Positions 56,322-64,000 of a stretch of DNA of 64,000 bases are shown in pieces (positions within the stretch are counted from its first letter, which is position 1; each line of letters starts with the position of its first letter). The position numbers and the translations under genes are program-made. Under the pieces are notes generated by a model. It was not told the DNA's origin. It was given only the letters and a program-made list of their open reading frames with translations, and searched no databases. Origin of the DNA: AV40 sp035568175 (GTDB taxonomy: Bacteria; Verrucomicrobiota; Verrucomicrobiia; Chthoniobacterales; UBA10450); assembly GCA_035568175.1 (NCBI GenBank), contig DATMON010000011.1:71607-135606 (forward strand). The letters are read 5' to 3'.

Positions 56322-57701
56322 GTGTCTGGTTCACTGAACCTCGTCTTTCTCCAATGCCTGGTTGCTCTCGCCGGGTTCATTTTCCTCCTGATGAAGAGAG
56401 GAACAGCGTTAATGGGCATCACCTGCCTTTTCGCGTTCTCTGTCTCAAGCGCAAGTCTGTCCGGTTTCTTTTTCGGACGGCTCTTTGGATTGCCCGAGAA
56501 TTGGATCACTCCGGAGCACGAGAAAGTCTTCGCCTACTCAGGCTGGGCAGCTCTGGCCATTGTCGTCGCCATGTGGCTGGCTTGGAAACCGTCCAAAAAA
56601 GAAATCTCAGATGGGAATTCTCGACCTGACCTTTTCCCATGGATCACGGACCGCTTTGTCTATTTTGCTCTAGCGCTCGGGGCGGTGGGCACGATCGCTC
56701 TTGCCTTTCTCTCAACTGTTCCAACCATTGGAACAGCGCTTCATCTTTTATCGAGCTGGTTGAAAGTGGGTCTGATTGCCGCGGTTATTCTTTTCAAGAA
56801 GGATGGAAGCGTTCGGCCTCTGCTCGTCGCGCTGGGCTTGTACCTTCCCGCGACTGCGGTTGCCGCGCTGAGCAGCGGTCATAGCCCGGTCTCGCTCGAT
56901 GCGATTGTTCCGATTGCGCTGGTCGCGACCTGCTTCAATCGAGTGACCATCATGTCATTTTTCAAGCTGGTTCTCTGGATGATCCCGTGCATGTATTTGA
57001 TGATCGGATGGATGGCATCTCGCAACATGATCCGGTCCGGCGCGTTGGAGCAATTTTCAATTGGTGAGCGAGCGGCGCGATTCGGCGACGCTTTGGTGGA
57101 TGAGCTGGTTCATGCCAAGGTCACACCCTACGACATTCAAGACCTGCTCTTCTTGCGCATCGACATGAGCGATATCCTCGCGCAGGAAATCGTATTCGAG
57201 ACGTCGCCTAGCGGCGAAGACGAATTCGCCTACGGAGGAACACTGTTAGATGGATTGTACTCAGTCGTGCCGCGGGCGATTTGGGCCGACAAACCGACTG
57301 TGGCCGGCTATGCGGATTTTGTCGGCCATTACACCGGAACGAGTCGTGATGACGACACATCTGTTGGCGTGCCTGTCCAGTTCGAGCTGTTTGCAAACGG
57401 GGGATCAACTGCTGTAATCGTTGGCATTTTCATTTTGTTTTACGTGTGCGCGCGCCTCGAGCGCTTCCTGGCCACAACCAGGCGCCCTCTCCATGTGATC
57501 ATGCCAGCGATGATGTTCCTGGTCTCTTTTGCCGCCGGCGTCGAGCAAATCATGCTGGTCTTCTCGAGCGCGCTGGCGGGCGCGATGACCGTTTTCATCA
57601 TTGCAAGAATGATTGAGATGCTCTTTCCACAGTTTCTCGGGGGATCCGGTTCTGAGCGAAAAAGAGGCGTGCTGCGAAGACCGTTGCCGGCTGCGGCTTA
57701 G
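56322..57701 (+). CDS. candidate O-antigen/exopolysaccharide polymerase (Wzy-like)
   Basis: 459 aa from GTG at 56322. About ten membrane helices, with one large hydrophilic loop at about 225-335 (MIRSGALEQFSIGERAARFG ... DGLYSVVPRAIWADKPTVAG). The loop carries the kind of PRxxWxxKP segment seen in O-antigen polymerase-type proteins before the last helices. Wzy proteins diverge strongly, so the call rests on topology, position beside glycosyltransferases and flippase, and that loop. A role as another glycan membrane protein cannot be excluded. Confidence 0.65.
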   Translation: MSGSLNLVFLQCLVALAGFIFLLMKRGTALMGITCLFAFSVSSASLSGFFFGRLFGLPENWITPEHEKVFAYSGWAALAIVVAMWLAWKPSKKEISDGNSRPDLFPWITDRFVYFALALGAVGTIALAFLSTVPTIGTALHLLSSWLKVGLIAAVILFKKDGSVRPLLVALGLYLPATAVAALSSGHSPVSLDAIVPIALVATCFNRVTIMSFFKLVLWMIPCMYLMIGWMASRNMIRSGALEQFSIGERAARFGDALVDELVHAKVTPYDIQDLLFLRIDMSDILAQEIVFETSPSGEDEFAYGGTLLDGLYSVVPRAIWADKPTVAGYADFVGHYTGTSRDDDTSVGVPVQFELFANGGSTAVIVGIFILFYVCARLERFLATTRRPLHVIMPAMMFLVSFAAGVEQIMLVFSSALAGAMTVFIIARMIEMLFPQFLGGSGSERKRGVLRRPLPAAA

Positions 57702-57712
57702 CCGCGCGTCGC

Positions 57713-58876
57713 ATGCCGTCATCGCAAACCGCGAGCGGTCCTTCATGCCGAGTGCACGTCTGGGTGCCGGAGCTCATCTCGAAACGCGGCGGCATTCAAA
57801 CTTTTTCGCGATGCCTGGTTGCGGCCCTGACCGAGATTCTCGGCCGAAACAACGTGCAGGTGATGGCAAAAAATGATTCCGATCTCGATCTTAAATCGGA
57901 GCAGATAGTGGCGCTTTCGCGCGGATGGGGAAGCTGGCATTCCGGCTTGCGCACCTTCGTTTTTTTCTCGGGAATTATCTGGTCGGCGATGCGCTTGCGA
58001 CCACAAATCGTCATTGCAACGCATCTTAATTTTGGACTTGCCGGCTACGTTTTGAAACGCCTTACCGGAATTCGTTACTGGTGTGTCGCCCACGGCATCG
58101 AAGCCTGGAATCTGAACCGTCCAGCCGCGCGATTTGGCTTGCTCAGAGCGGACCTGATCCTGGCGGTGAGCAATTATACGCGACAGCGGCTTTTGACCGA
58201 GCAGCCGCTTAATCCGGAACGAATTGTCATTCTGCCAAACACGATCGATCCGGAAGGTATGAAGGCGCGCCCCAAACCGGCTTATCTCATGCGCCGGCAC
58301 GCGCTGACGGTGCGGAACAAAATTGTGCTGACCGTCGCGCGCCTGGCCGAGCCGGAACGTTACAAGGGCTACGACCAAATCGTGCGCGCACTTCCGGCGA
58401 TTAAGAAGAAGATCCCCGACGTGAGATATGTCTTGGTCGGTGAAGGCGAGGACCGAGCGCGGATTGAAGGATTAATTCGCCAGTTAGATCTTTGCGGCGC
58501 AGTCGTTCTGGCCGGGGCGGTGCCGGCAAAAGAACTCGCGGACTATTACAATATTTGCGACGTGTTCGCGATGCCGAGCAAAGGCGAAGGTTTTGGCATT
58601 GTCTATCTCGAGGCCCTGGCCTGCGGTAAACCAGTGCTGGCGGGAAATAGCGACGGCTCATCTGAGCCGCTGCAAAATGGGAAGGTGGGAGTTCTGGTCG
58701 ATGCTGATGATGTGGATGGAATTGCGTCCAGTCTTACGAACATCCTCGACGGAACTTATCCGCTCGATGCACTCTACTCTCCGGAGCGGTTGCGCGAAGC
58801 GAGCTTGCGAGAATTCGGCTTTGACGTGTTTAAAGAACGGCTCTCGAGTTTGCTGGAAGCAAACGCCAAGAGCTAA
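57713..58876 (+). CDS. glycosyltransferase family 4 protein
   Basis: 387 aa. N-terminal VHVWVPELISKRGGIQTFSR (GGI acceptor loop), YWCVAHGIEAWNLNRPAAR, LILAVSNYTRQRLL, hinge VILPNTIDPEGM. Donor side KIVLTVARLAEPERYKGYDQ, YVLVGEGEDRARIEGLIRQL, and signature VFAMPSKGEGFGIVYLEALA then CGKPVLAGN. This is a textbook retaining GT-B enzyme (mannosyl- or glucosyl-transferase type). The last residues (ANAKS) and stop lie in a repeat island. Confidence 0.9.
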   Translation: MPSSQTASGPSCRVHVWVPELISKRGGIQTFSRCLVAALTEILGRNNVQVMAKNDSDLDLKSEQIVALSRGWGSWHSGLRTFVFFSGIIWSAMRLRPQIVIATHLNFGLAGYVLKRLTGIRYWCVAHGIEAWNLNRPAARFGLLRADLILAVSNYTRQRLLTEQPLNPERIVILPNTIDPEGMKARPKPAYLMRRHALTVRNKIVLTVARLAEPERYKGYDQIVRALPAIKKKIPDVRYVLVGEGEDRARIEGLIRQLDLCGAVVLAGAVPAKELADYYNICDVFAMPSKGEGFGIVYLEALACGKPVLAGNSDGSSEPLQNGKVGVLVDADDVDGIASSLTNILDGTYPLDALYSPERLREASLREFGFDVFKERLSSLLEANAKS

Positions 58877-58946
58877 GGGCCAAGAGCTAAGAGGCACGGA
58901 GCGGGGAGCCAAGAGCTAAGAGCCAACGGCGAAGAGCGACGAGGCG
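58862..58946. repeat. left arm of inverted GGAGCAA/AGAGCTAAG repeat around a four-helix-bundle gene
   Basis: CCAAGAGCTAAGGGCCAAGA, GGAGCGGGGAGCCAAGAGCT and GGCGAAGAGCGACGAGG. The right arm at 59353-59480 has the same words on the opposite strand. Together they enclose the minus-strand gene 58952-59308. Confidence 0.75.
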
Positions 58947-58951
58947 GACCT

Positions 58952-59308
58952 CTAAAGCGTACGGGAAAAATTGGTGATTTTGCGACTTAGGCTGTCGCAA
59001 GCAGTGAGAAGCGGGTCAACTTCAGAACCTGCAAACAACTGTAGCCTTTCGAATACCATCAGCATCGAAGCGTCTTCAAACAACGATCGTCGGGCAATAT
59101 TCAAGAACTGGACGAATTCTGCCGTATGAGAACTTGCGGAACCCTCGGAAATGTTATTCGAAATCGACAGCCCGGCTGCGCGGAGCTGTTCGGCGTAACG
59201 AAAGAGTTTTCGCCGGTCGAGTTTTTCCGCGAGCTTGTGAAACTGCACTGCCAAATCAGCAGCCAATTGCCAGATTTCTAGATCTTCAAATCGAAAATGG
59301 GGGCGCAT
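58952..59308 (-). CDS. four-helix-bundle protein (S23/IVP-like, TIGR02436 type)
   Basis: 118 aa, complete family length. It begins HFRFEDLEIWQLAADLAVQF, the usual FExLxxWQxA start. Next comes RYAEQLRAAGLSISNNISEG (helix 2 with the N-I-x-E-G signature), then FVQFLNIARRSLFEDASMLM and a C-terminal helix. No enzymatic residues. It is the only minus-strand gene in the plus-strand glycan locus and sits between inverted repeat arms, just as the homolog at 6762-7163 does. Known homologs form pentamers and bind nucleic acid (Avd) or lie in rRNA insertions; the role here is unknown. Confidence 0.9.
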   Translation of the reverse strand: MRPHFRFEDLEIWQLAADLAVQFHKLAEKLDRRKLFRYAEQLRAAGLSISNNISEGSASSHTAEFVQFLNIARRSLFEDASMLMVFERLQLFAGSEVDPLLTACDSLSRKITNFSRTL

Positions 59309-59352
59309 ATTTACCGAGTTACACGAAAGTCATTCGTTAGGAAAGCCGTTCG

Positions 59353-59480
59353 TTATCTCCTTAGCCTGCCCCTAGCCTTTCGCCCTTTGCTCCTTTGGTC
59401 TTCGCCGGTCGCTCTTACCCCTTCGCTCGCTCCGTTCTTCGCCCTTGCCCCTTTGCTCTTCGCCCGCCCGCGCTTAGCTT
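59353..59480. repeat. right arm of inverted GGAGCAA-type repeat
   Basis: TATCTCCTTAGCCTGCCCCT, TTCGCCCTTTGCTCCTTTGG and CTTGCCCCTTTGCTCTTCGC: complementary-strand copies of the arm at 58862-58946, about 130 bases long. It ends eight bases before the AsnB start codon and so forms that gene's entire leader. Confidence 0.75.
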
Positions 59481-59487
59481 GAGCGCC

Positions 59488-61302
59488 ATGTGCGGGATCG
59501 CCGGAATAATTTTGTCTGAATCGAGACCGGTTAATTTGGAACCGGTTCTCGCGCGGATGCGCGACGCGATGAAACATCGCGGTCCGGATGACAATGGGAT
59601 CGTTCTGCTTCCTGAAACAACAGGCGGCTTCGTAAACACCCGCCTCGCGATTCTCGATCTTAGCTCGGCCGGTCATCAGCCGATGAGCACACCGGATGGC
59701 AGGTTCTTCATCACTTTCAACGGCGAGATCTACAATTTCGAAGAGCTGCGAAACGAACTCCTGGCCGATGGAGTTGAGTTGAAGTCACATTCCGACACCG
59801 AAGTTATACTGCGACTTTTTGAGCGCGATGGTCCGGCCTGTCTGGATCGACTCGTTGGGATGTTCGCGTTTGCGGTTTGGGATGCTCGAGAGAAAAGCTG
59901 TTTTCTGGCGCGAGACCCTCTTGGAATCAAACCGCTCTACTATTCGGCGTTTCCCAAAAATCTCGTTTTTGCGTCGGAGCAGCGAGCTCTGCTCCAGTCA
60001 GATCATGTTCCAAAGCAACTGTCAGCCGAAGGTCTGTTCAATTATTTCTTGAACGGAACAGTGGCCGAGCCTGGAACATTACTCGAAGGCATCAGGGTCC
60101 TGCCGGCCGGCCACTATCTTTTTTGGCAGGACAACCGGGTGACCATTCAGCGCTACTGGCAGATTGCCTTTTCCTCGACCTGGTCGAATGGCGCTGAACC
60201 GGCTGCATTTCTAAGAGATGCGCTGTTGCAATCGGTGAAGCGGCATTTTGTCAGCGACGTCCCGGTCGGAGTCTTTCTTAGCGGCGGAGTCGATTCTTCC
60301 GCGATTGTCGCCTTGGCCAAGACCTCGGGCTATGACGATCTTCGGACGTTTAGCATTTCACTGGATGATCCGGATTTGAACGAAGGCGATGTCGCGGAGA
60401 GGACGGCGAAACATTTCCAGACCAGACACACAGATTGGCGACTGACCGGGGCGGCGGGGGCGGGTTTGTTGGATGAATTTATCAAGAAGATCGACCGGCC
60501 AACCATCGACGGTTTCAATACTTTTTGTGTCTCAAAGGTGGCGCACGACGCGGGGCTCAAGGTTGTCCTTTCCGGACTCGGCGGGGATGAACTGTTTGGT
60601 GGATATCAAACATTTAAACGAGTGCCAACGGTGCTGGAGTGGGGGATGGCGATGAACAAATGGCCCTACCTCAAACAATGGATTGGCCGGGTCCTGGAGC
60701 GAACTCTGCCAAGCAGTCCGCTGCGACGAATTGGAGCGTTTCTTGAAGGACCGCCGACCATTGAATCGGCTTATCAAACCGTGCGCGGAGTGTTCACGCC
60801 GGCGGAGGCTGCTGTCTTGTGTCAACACTATCTCGGAGACGACGTTGTTTTTGAAAAAACCACGGTCGATCCATTGATCTCCGGTATTTCCGCGCACGAT
60901 GCAGTGGCACAATTGGAAATTGAGCGTTACATGCGCAATCAACTGCTGCGAGACAGCGATGTCTTCAGCATGGCCTTCAGCCTGGAGCTCCGCGTGCCTT
61001 TCGTGGATCGACAGCTAGTTGAATCAGCGGCCCGCATTCCGGCGGCGGAAAGATTGCGCAGCGGCAAGCAGCTTTTGGCCGAAGCCGTGCCGGAAATTCC
61101 GGAATGGGTGGTAAAGCGAAAAAAACAGGGGTTCGTTTTTCCATTCGCGCACTGGATGAAGGATGAATGGCGAGCCATTCTCGCCGAAAGAAATACACTG
61201 GCCGATGTCACTCTTGGCAGTTGGTATCAAAAATGGTCGATATTCGTTCTGGAAAAATGGCTGGCCGGAATGCAGATCAAACTGGAGCCAGCGGCCCACT
61301 GA
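59488..61302 (+). CDS. asnB: asparagine synthase-like amidotransferase (glutamine-hydrolysing)
   Basis: 604 aa from the ATG at 59488, chosen because Cys2 must follow the initiator Met (MCGIAGIIL) as the class II glutaminase nucleophile. Glutaminase domain: MKHRGPDDNGI, RLAILDLSSAGHQPM, FNGEIYNFEELR. Synthetase domain: PP-loop LSGGVDSSA (265-271), GLGGDELFGGYQTF and a late LELRVPFVDRQLVESAARIP then KQGFVFPFAHWM. In exopolysaccharide loci, including exosortase-linked ones, such AsnB paralogs usually amidate a sugar acid or other glycan substituent rather than making free asparagine; that is inferred from context. Overlaps the next gene. Confidence 0.92.
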   Translation: MCGIAGIILSESRPVNLEPVLARMRDAMKHRGPDDNGIVLLPETTGGFVNTRLAILDLSSAGHQPMSTPDGRFFITFNGEIYNFEELRNELLADGVELKSHSDTEVILRLFERDGPACLDRLVGMFAFAVWDAREKSCFLARDPLGIKPLYYSAFPKNLVFASEQRALLQSDHVPKQLSAEGLFNYFLNGTVAEPGTLLEGIRVLPAGHYLFWQDNRVTIQRYWQIAFSSTWSNGAEPAAFLRDALLQSVKRHFVSDVPVGVFLSGGVDSSAIVALAKTSGYDDLRTFSISLDDPDLNEGDVAERTAKHFQTRHTDWRLTGAAGAGLLDEFIKKIDRPTIDGFNTFCVSKVAHDAGLKVVLSGLGGDELFGGYQTFKRVPTVLEWGMAMNKWPYLKQWIGRVLERTLPSSPLRRIGAFLEGPPTIESAYQTVRGVFTPAEAAVLCQHYLGDDVVFEKTTVDPLISGISAHDAVAQLEIERYMRNQLLRDSDVFSMAFSLELRVPFVDRQLVESAARIPAAERLRSGKQLLAEAVPEIPEWVVKRKKQGFVFPFAHWMKDEWRAILAERNTLADVTLGSWYQKWSIFVLEKWLAGMQIKLEPAAH

Positions 61303-62456
61303 AGGTCCTGCACGTTATTCCATCCGTTTCCCGGTCCGAGGGTGGACCGAGCTACGCAGTGTTCGCCTTTGCGCGCGCCGCAAATGCGGCCGGCAATGAA
61401 ACATTAATTGCTACCACCGGTGATGATGAGACGGGTCGAAACAAGGAGATCGAATGCATTTTTTTCCGTCGCGATTTTCAGCCTTACAAAATTTCATTTT
61501 CACTTCGCCGCTGGTTGGATCGACATGCTCGTGAGTTCGATCTGGTGCACATCCACGCGTTGTTTTCGTTCAGTAGCCGGACGGCTGCGCATGCCGCGCA
61601 AAAGCAGCGCGTCCCGTACATAGTTCGCCCGCTCGGCGTTTTGAATCGCTGGGGTCTGGCGAATCGCAGGCCATTCTTAAAGCGGTTCTGGTTGCGATTC
61701 GTTGAGCTGCCGATTCTGACAGCCGCGGCGGCGATTCATTACACAACCGACGCCGAGCGCGACGAAGCGGCAATGATCGATCCGAAAATCGCGCAGCTGA
61801 GATCGTTTGTTGTTCCGATCCCGGTGGATCTTCAGATGTCAGATGTCAAAGGTCAGGGTTCAGAGTTTTTGCAAAAATATCCGCAGGCCGCCGGAAAAAA
61901 AATCGTCTTGTTCCTGGCGCGATTGGATGAAAAGAAAGGCCTCGACCTTCTCCTTGAAGCTTTCGCCTCGGCCAAGCAAGAGCATCCTGATTCGTTGCTC
62001 GTCATCGCCGGCGATGGGCGTGCGAGATTCGTCCGCGGGCTTCATCAACAAGCTGAACGATATGGGATCGCGGAGCATGTCCTTTGGACCGGTTTTCTGG
62101 GTGAATCGGAAAAAGCAGCTGCATTTTCGGCCGCAACCATTTATGTGCTGCCTTCGTATTCCGAGAATTTTGGAATTGCCGCGGCGGAAGCGCTTGCGTC
62201 TGGTGTCCCGACGCTGCTCAGCGATCAAGTGGCGATTGCGCGCGATGCGGCAAATGCCAAGGCCGCGTTCGTAGTCCCCGCGCGGGTTCCTGAGCTGACG
62301 AGAGCGATTGGGCAATTGCTGAGCGACCCGAAAGTGCGAGAGGACCTCGGTAGAAACGCGAAGCTCGCGGCGCAACGTCTGTTTTCGCCAGCGCGCGTCT
62401 CAGATCTGCTTGTCTCGGAATACCGCCGAATTCTAGGATCGAACCGCACCGCTTGA
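61257..62456 (+). CDS. glycosyltransferase family 4 protein
   Basis: 399 aa if started at the ATG at 61257, which overlaps asnB by 46 bases. Homologs typically begin at MKVLHVIPS, which here aligns with a CTG at 61299 overlapping the asnB stop. Features: SRSEGGPSYAVFAFARAANA, LVHIHALFSFSSRTAAHAAQ, VPYIVRPLGVLNRWGLANR, IVLFLARLDEKKGLDLLLEA, IYVLPSYSENFGIAAAEALA then SGVPTLLSD (GT4 signature). Residues about 193-205 (QMSDVKGQGSEF) come from an in-frame GGTCAGA-type tract. Donor unknown, mannosyltransferase-like. Confidence 0.9.
   Translation: MAGRNADQTGASGPLKVLHVIPSVSRSEGGPSYAVFAFARAANAAGNETLIATTGDDETGRNKEIECIFFRRDFQPYKISFSLRRWLDRHAREFDLVHIHALFSFSSRTAAHAAQKQRVPYIVRPLGVLNRWGLANRRPFLKRFWLRFVELPILTAAAAIHYTTDAERDEAAMIDPKIAQLRSFVVPIPVDLQMSDVKGQGSEFLQKYPQAAGKKIVLFLARLDEKKGLDLLLEAFASAKQEHPDSLLVIAGDGRARFVRGLHQQAERYGIAEHVLWTGFLGESEKAAAFSAATIYVLPSYSENFGIAAAEALASGVPTLLSDQVAIARDAANAKAAFVVPARVPELTRAIGQLLSDPKVREDLGRNAKLAAQRLFSPARVSDLLVSEYRRILGSNRTA
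61832..61866. repeat. in-frame GGTCAGA-type tract in a glycosyltransferase gene
   Basis: CAGATGTCAGATGTCAAAGG then TCAGGGTTCAGAG: four 7-8 base units between the hinge PVDL and the second Rossmann domain, frame preserved. Same position class as the tract at 52763 in the other GT4 gene. Confidence 0.65.
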
Positions 62457-63125
62457 ATGATTTCACGACAGACCAAGGCATTTTTTTATGCAATCGCCGG
62501 TCCGGCGATGAAATTGAATGGCGTTTTCTACCGCGCCTTCCGGGCGCCAACGCGCGGAGTGGTAAGAGTGCAGTTAGGTCCGGGCAGGGAACATTATTTG
62601 AAGAACTGGATTAATCTCGATGCCAATTTGTTTACCAGAAATTGCGACGTCTGGGTTGATTTCAGAAACAGATTTCCATTCCCGGATGCGAGCGTCGATG
62701 CTTTTTATTCTCATCACGTTCTCGAACACCTTCCGGACAATCGGTTGTTAACTCACTTCCGTGAGATTTTCCGTTGCCTCAAACCTGGCGGCGTTTTCCG
62801 CATCGGAGGACCGAATGGCGATGAAGCAATCAGGAAGTTTCAGGAGGGCGACCGCGATTGGTTCGGCGATTTTCCCGACAAACGCGAGAGTCTGGGCGGT
62901 CGTTTTTCTAACTTCATTCTTTGTCGGGGCGAACACCTTGCCATCCTGACCTTTTCCTGGCTGAGCGAACTCGCTGGTGCGGCCGGATTTCCTTCGTTAC
63001 GGCGCTGTCGTCCAGTGACTGAGACAAATTTCCCGAACATGTTTGACGCCAACGTGCTGAACAATGAATGGGAATCGACGCCGGACGCGCCGCACACTCT
63101 GATTGTCGAAGGTCAAAAGCCGTAA
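62457..63125 (+). CDS. SAM-dependent methyltransferase (type 11-like)
   Basis: 222 aa, directly following the upstream stop. VVRVQLGPGREHYLKNWINL is the altered motif I (LGxGxxxxxGWxNxD type). Further motifs are FPFPDASVDAFYSHHVLEHL and FREIFRCLKPGGVFRIGGPN. These fit the small group of glycan-locus methyltransferases that act near predicted SAM-dependent or glycosyltransferase partners. Substrate unknown. Confidence 0.82.
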   Translation: MISRQTKAFFYAIAGPAMKLNGVFYRAFRAPTRGVVRVQLGPGREHYLKNWINLDANLFTRNCDVWVDFRNRFPFPDASVDAFYSHHVLEHLPDNRLLTHFREIFRCLKPGGVFRIGGPNGDEAIRKFQEGDRDWFGDFPDKRESLGGRFSNFILCRGEHLAILTFSWLSELAGAAGFPSLRRCRPVTETNFPNMFDANVLNNEWESTPDAPHTLIVEGQKP

Positions 63126-63143
63126 TTTGGGCGCACGAACTCC

Positions 63144-63914
63144 ATGACTCCCATCACGGCGCTGATTTTGACTTGCAACGAAGAGAAAAACATTGGCCCA
63201 ACGTTGGCTGCGCTGTCGTGGATCTCTGAGGTTGTGATCATTGACAGTGATAGCACGGATCGGACGCTGGAAATTGCGCGAGCATCGCATCCGAACGTGA
63301 GGATTGTTACGAGACCCTTCGATACTCATGCCAAGCAGTGGAACTTCGGTCTCGAACAGGTTCGGACGGCATGGGTCCTGACATTGGACGCCGATTATCA
63401 ATTGTCGCCTGAGCTGAGTTCCGAAATACAGAATCTGAATCCCGACCAGGAATTGGCGGGTTACGAAGCGGGATTCGAATATCGCGTTTTTGGTCACCCA
63501 CTCAGGACGTCGGTCTACCCGCCGCGCGTGGTATTGTTTCGCCGCGAGCGCGCGAGTTATTACGATGACGGGCACACTCAACGCCTTCGACCAAATGGTC
63601 CGGTAAAACCGCTGACGGGATTGATCTATCACGATGATCGCAAATCGCTCAGCCATTGGCTTCAGTCGCAGGACCGCTATGCAACACTCGAAGCTCAACA
63701 TCTGCTTACCGTCCGGTCGGACCAGCTGGTCTTCGCGGACTGGTTGCGTTTGAAAGTCTTTTTCGCTGCGCCAATAATGCTTTTTTATCTTTTATTCGTC
63801 CGCGGCTTGATTCTCGACGGATGGCCGGGCTGGTTTTATGTGTGCCAGCGAACTATTGCCGAGTTCCTCCTCTCGATCCGCCTCTTGATTGAAAGGTTAA
63901 GAGCGAAGAGGTAA
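63144..63914 (+). CDS. glycosyltransferase family 2 protein (WaaE/KdtX-like)
   Basis: 256 aa. TPITALILTCNEEKNIGPTL, EVVIIDSDSTDRTLEIARAS, KQWNFGLEQVRTAWVLTLDA (DAD metal site), then YDDGHTQRLRPNGPVKPLTG and IYHDDRKSLSHWLQSQDRYA. This is the layout of LPS-core beta-glucosyl/heptosyl GT2 enzymes such as WaaE. One membrane-associated segment (FFAAPIMLFYLLFVRGLI) lies near the C-terminus. The stop is followed at once by a repeat island. Confidence 0.88.
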   Translation: MTPITALILTCNEEKNIGPTLAALSWISEVVIIDSDSTDRTLEIARASHPNVRIVTRPFDTHAKQWNFGLEQVRTAWVLTLDADYQLSPELSSEIQNLNPDQELAGYEAGFEYRVFGHPLRTSVYPPRVVLFRRERASYYDDGHTQRLRPNGPVKPLTGLIYHDDRKSLSHWLQSQDRYATLEAQHLLTVRSDQLVFADWLRLKVFFAAPIMLFYLLFVRGLILDGWPGWFYVCQRTIAEFLLSIRLLIERLRAKR

Positions 63915-64000
63915 GGGCGAAGCGGGGAGCGGGGAGCAAAGAGCAGGGAGCAAAGAGCGAAGGGGGCGAGAAGCGGGGAACGGGGAACGGGGAACGGGGA
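63897..64000. repeat. GGAGCAA-type repeat island running off the window end
   Basis: TTAAGAGCGAAGAGGTAAGG, GGGGAGCGGGGAGCAAAGAG and a terminal run of GGGAACGGGGAACGGGGAAC. The last part is an almost perfect 7-base tandem (GGGGAAC). The array continues beyond the window. Confidence 0.8.

Overview
The window reads as a chromosomal segment of a soil-type Verrucomicrobium (Chthoniobacter/Udaeobacter-like). That is inferred from an exosortase with many PEP-CTERM proteins, autotransporter-type beta-strand repeat proteins, four-helix-bundle (S23/IVP-like) genes, moderately high GC, weak Shine-Dalgarno sequences and many short degenerate repeat tracts. No rRNA, tRNA or CRISPR array was seen.

Region 1 (0-16.5 kb) starts with isocitrate dehydrogenase. 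It continues with secreted or surface proteins: an anchor-A-like protein, a YadA-head/S74 protein, two PATR repeat proteins with PEP-CTERM tails and a pair of small secreted paralogs. A WecG/TagA-type glycosyltransferase and a NodU/CmcH-type carbamoyltransferase lie among them. The region ends with an exosortase-EpsI fusion in an operon with a TPR membrane protein.

Region 2 (16.6-42 kb, almost all minus strand) is a repeatedly duplicated two-gene cassette. Each full cassette has a large secreted protein (764-1197 aa) ending in a beta-sandwich plus a dockerin-like double calcium-loop module. Immediately downstream is a small PEP-CTERM protein whose body looks cohesin-like. Five dockerin proteins and five PEP-CTERM partners can be counted; one partner is an internally deleted remnant and one has lost its ATG. 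Five cassette promoters share a sigma70-like promoter and an upstream element. One is split by a 621-bp element with terminal inverted repeats and an 8-bp target duplication. A TMTC-like membrane TPR protein and a NarL-type two-component system also lie here. The inferred role is an exosortase-anchored cohesin-dockerin surface complex.

Region 3 (42-64 kb, almost all plus strand) is an exopolysaccharide/O-antigen locus. It encodes a flippase, a candidate polymerase, at least eight glycosyltransferases, three FkbM and two other methyltransferases, a hexapeptide acyltransferase and an AsnB-type amidotransferase. A vapBC toxin-antitoxin pair and a four-helix-bundle gene interrupt it.

Across regions 1 and 3, short degenerate repeats (GGAGCAA-, GGTCAGA-, GCTGAAA- and ATCCGTGTA-type) fill gene junctions. 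They also sit in frame inside several genes. Both four-helix-bundle genes lie between inverted copies of such repeats, which suggests a mobile or repeat-generating system.
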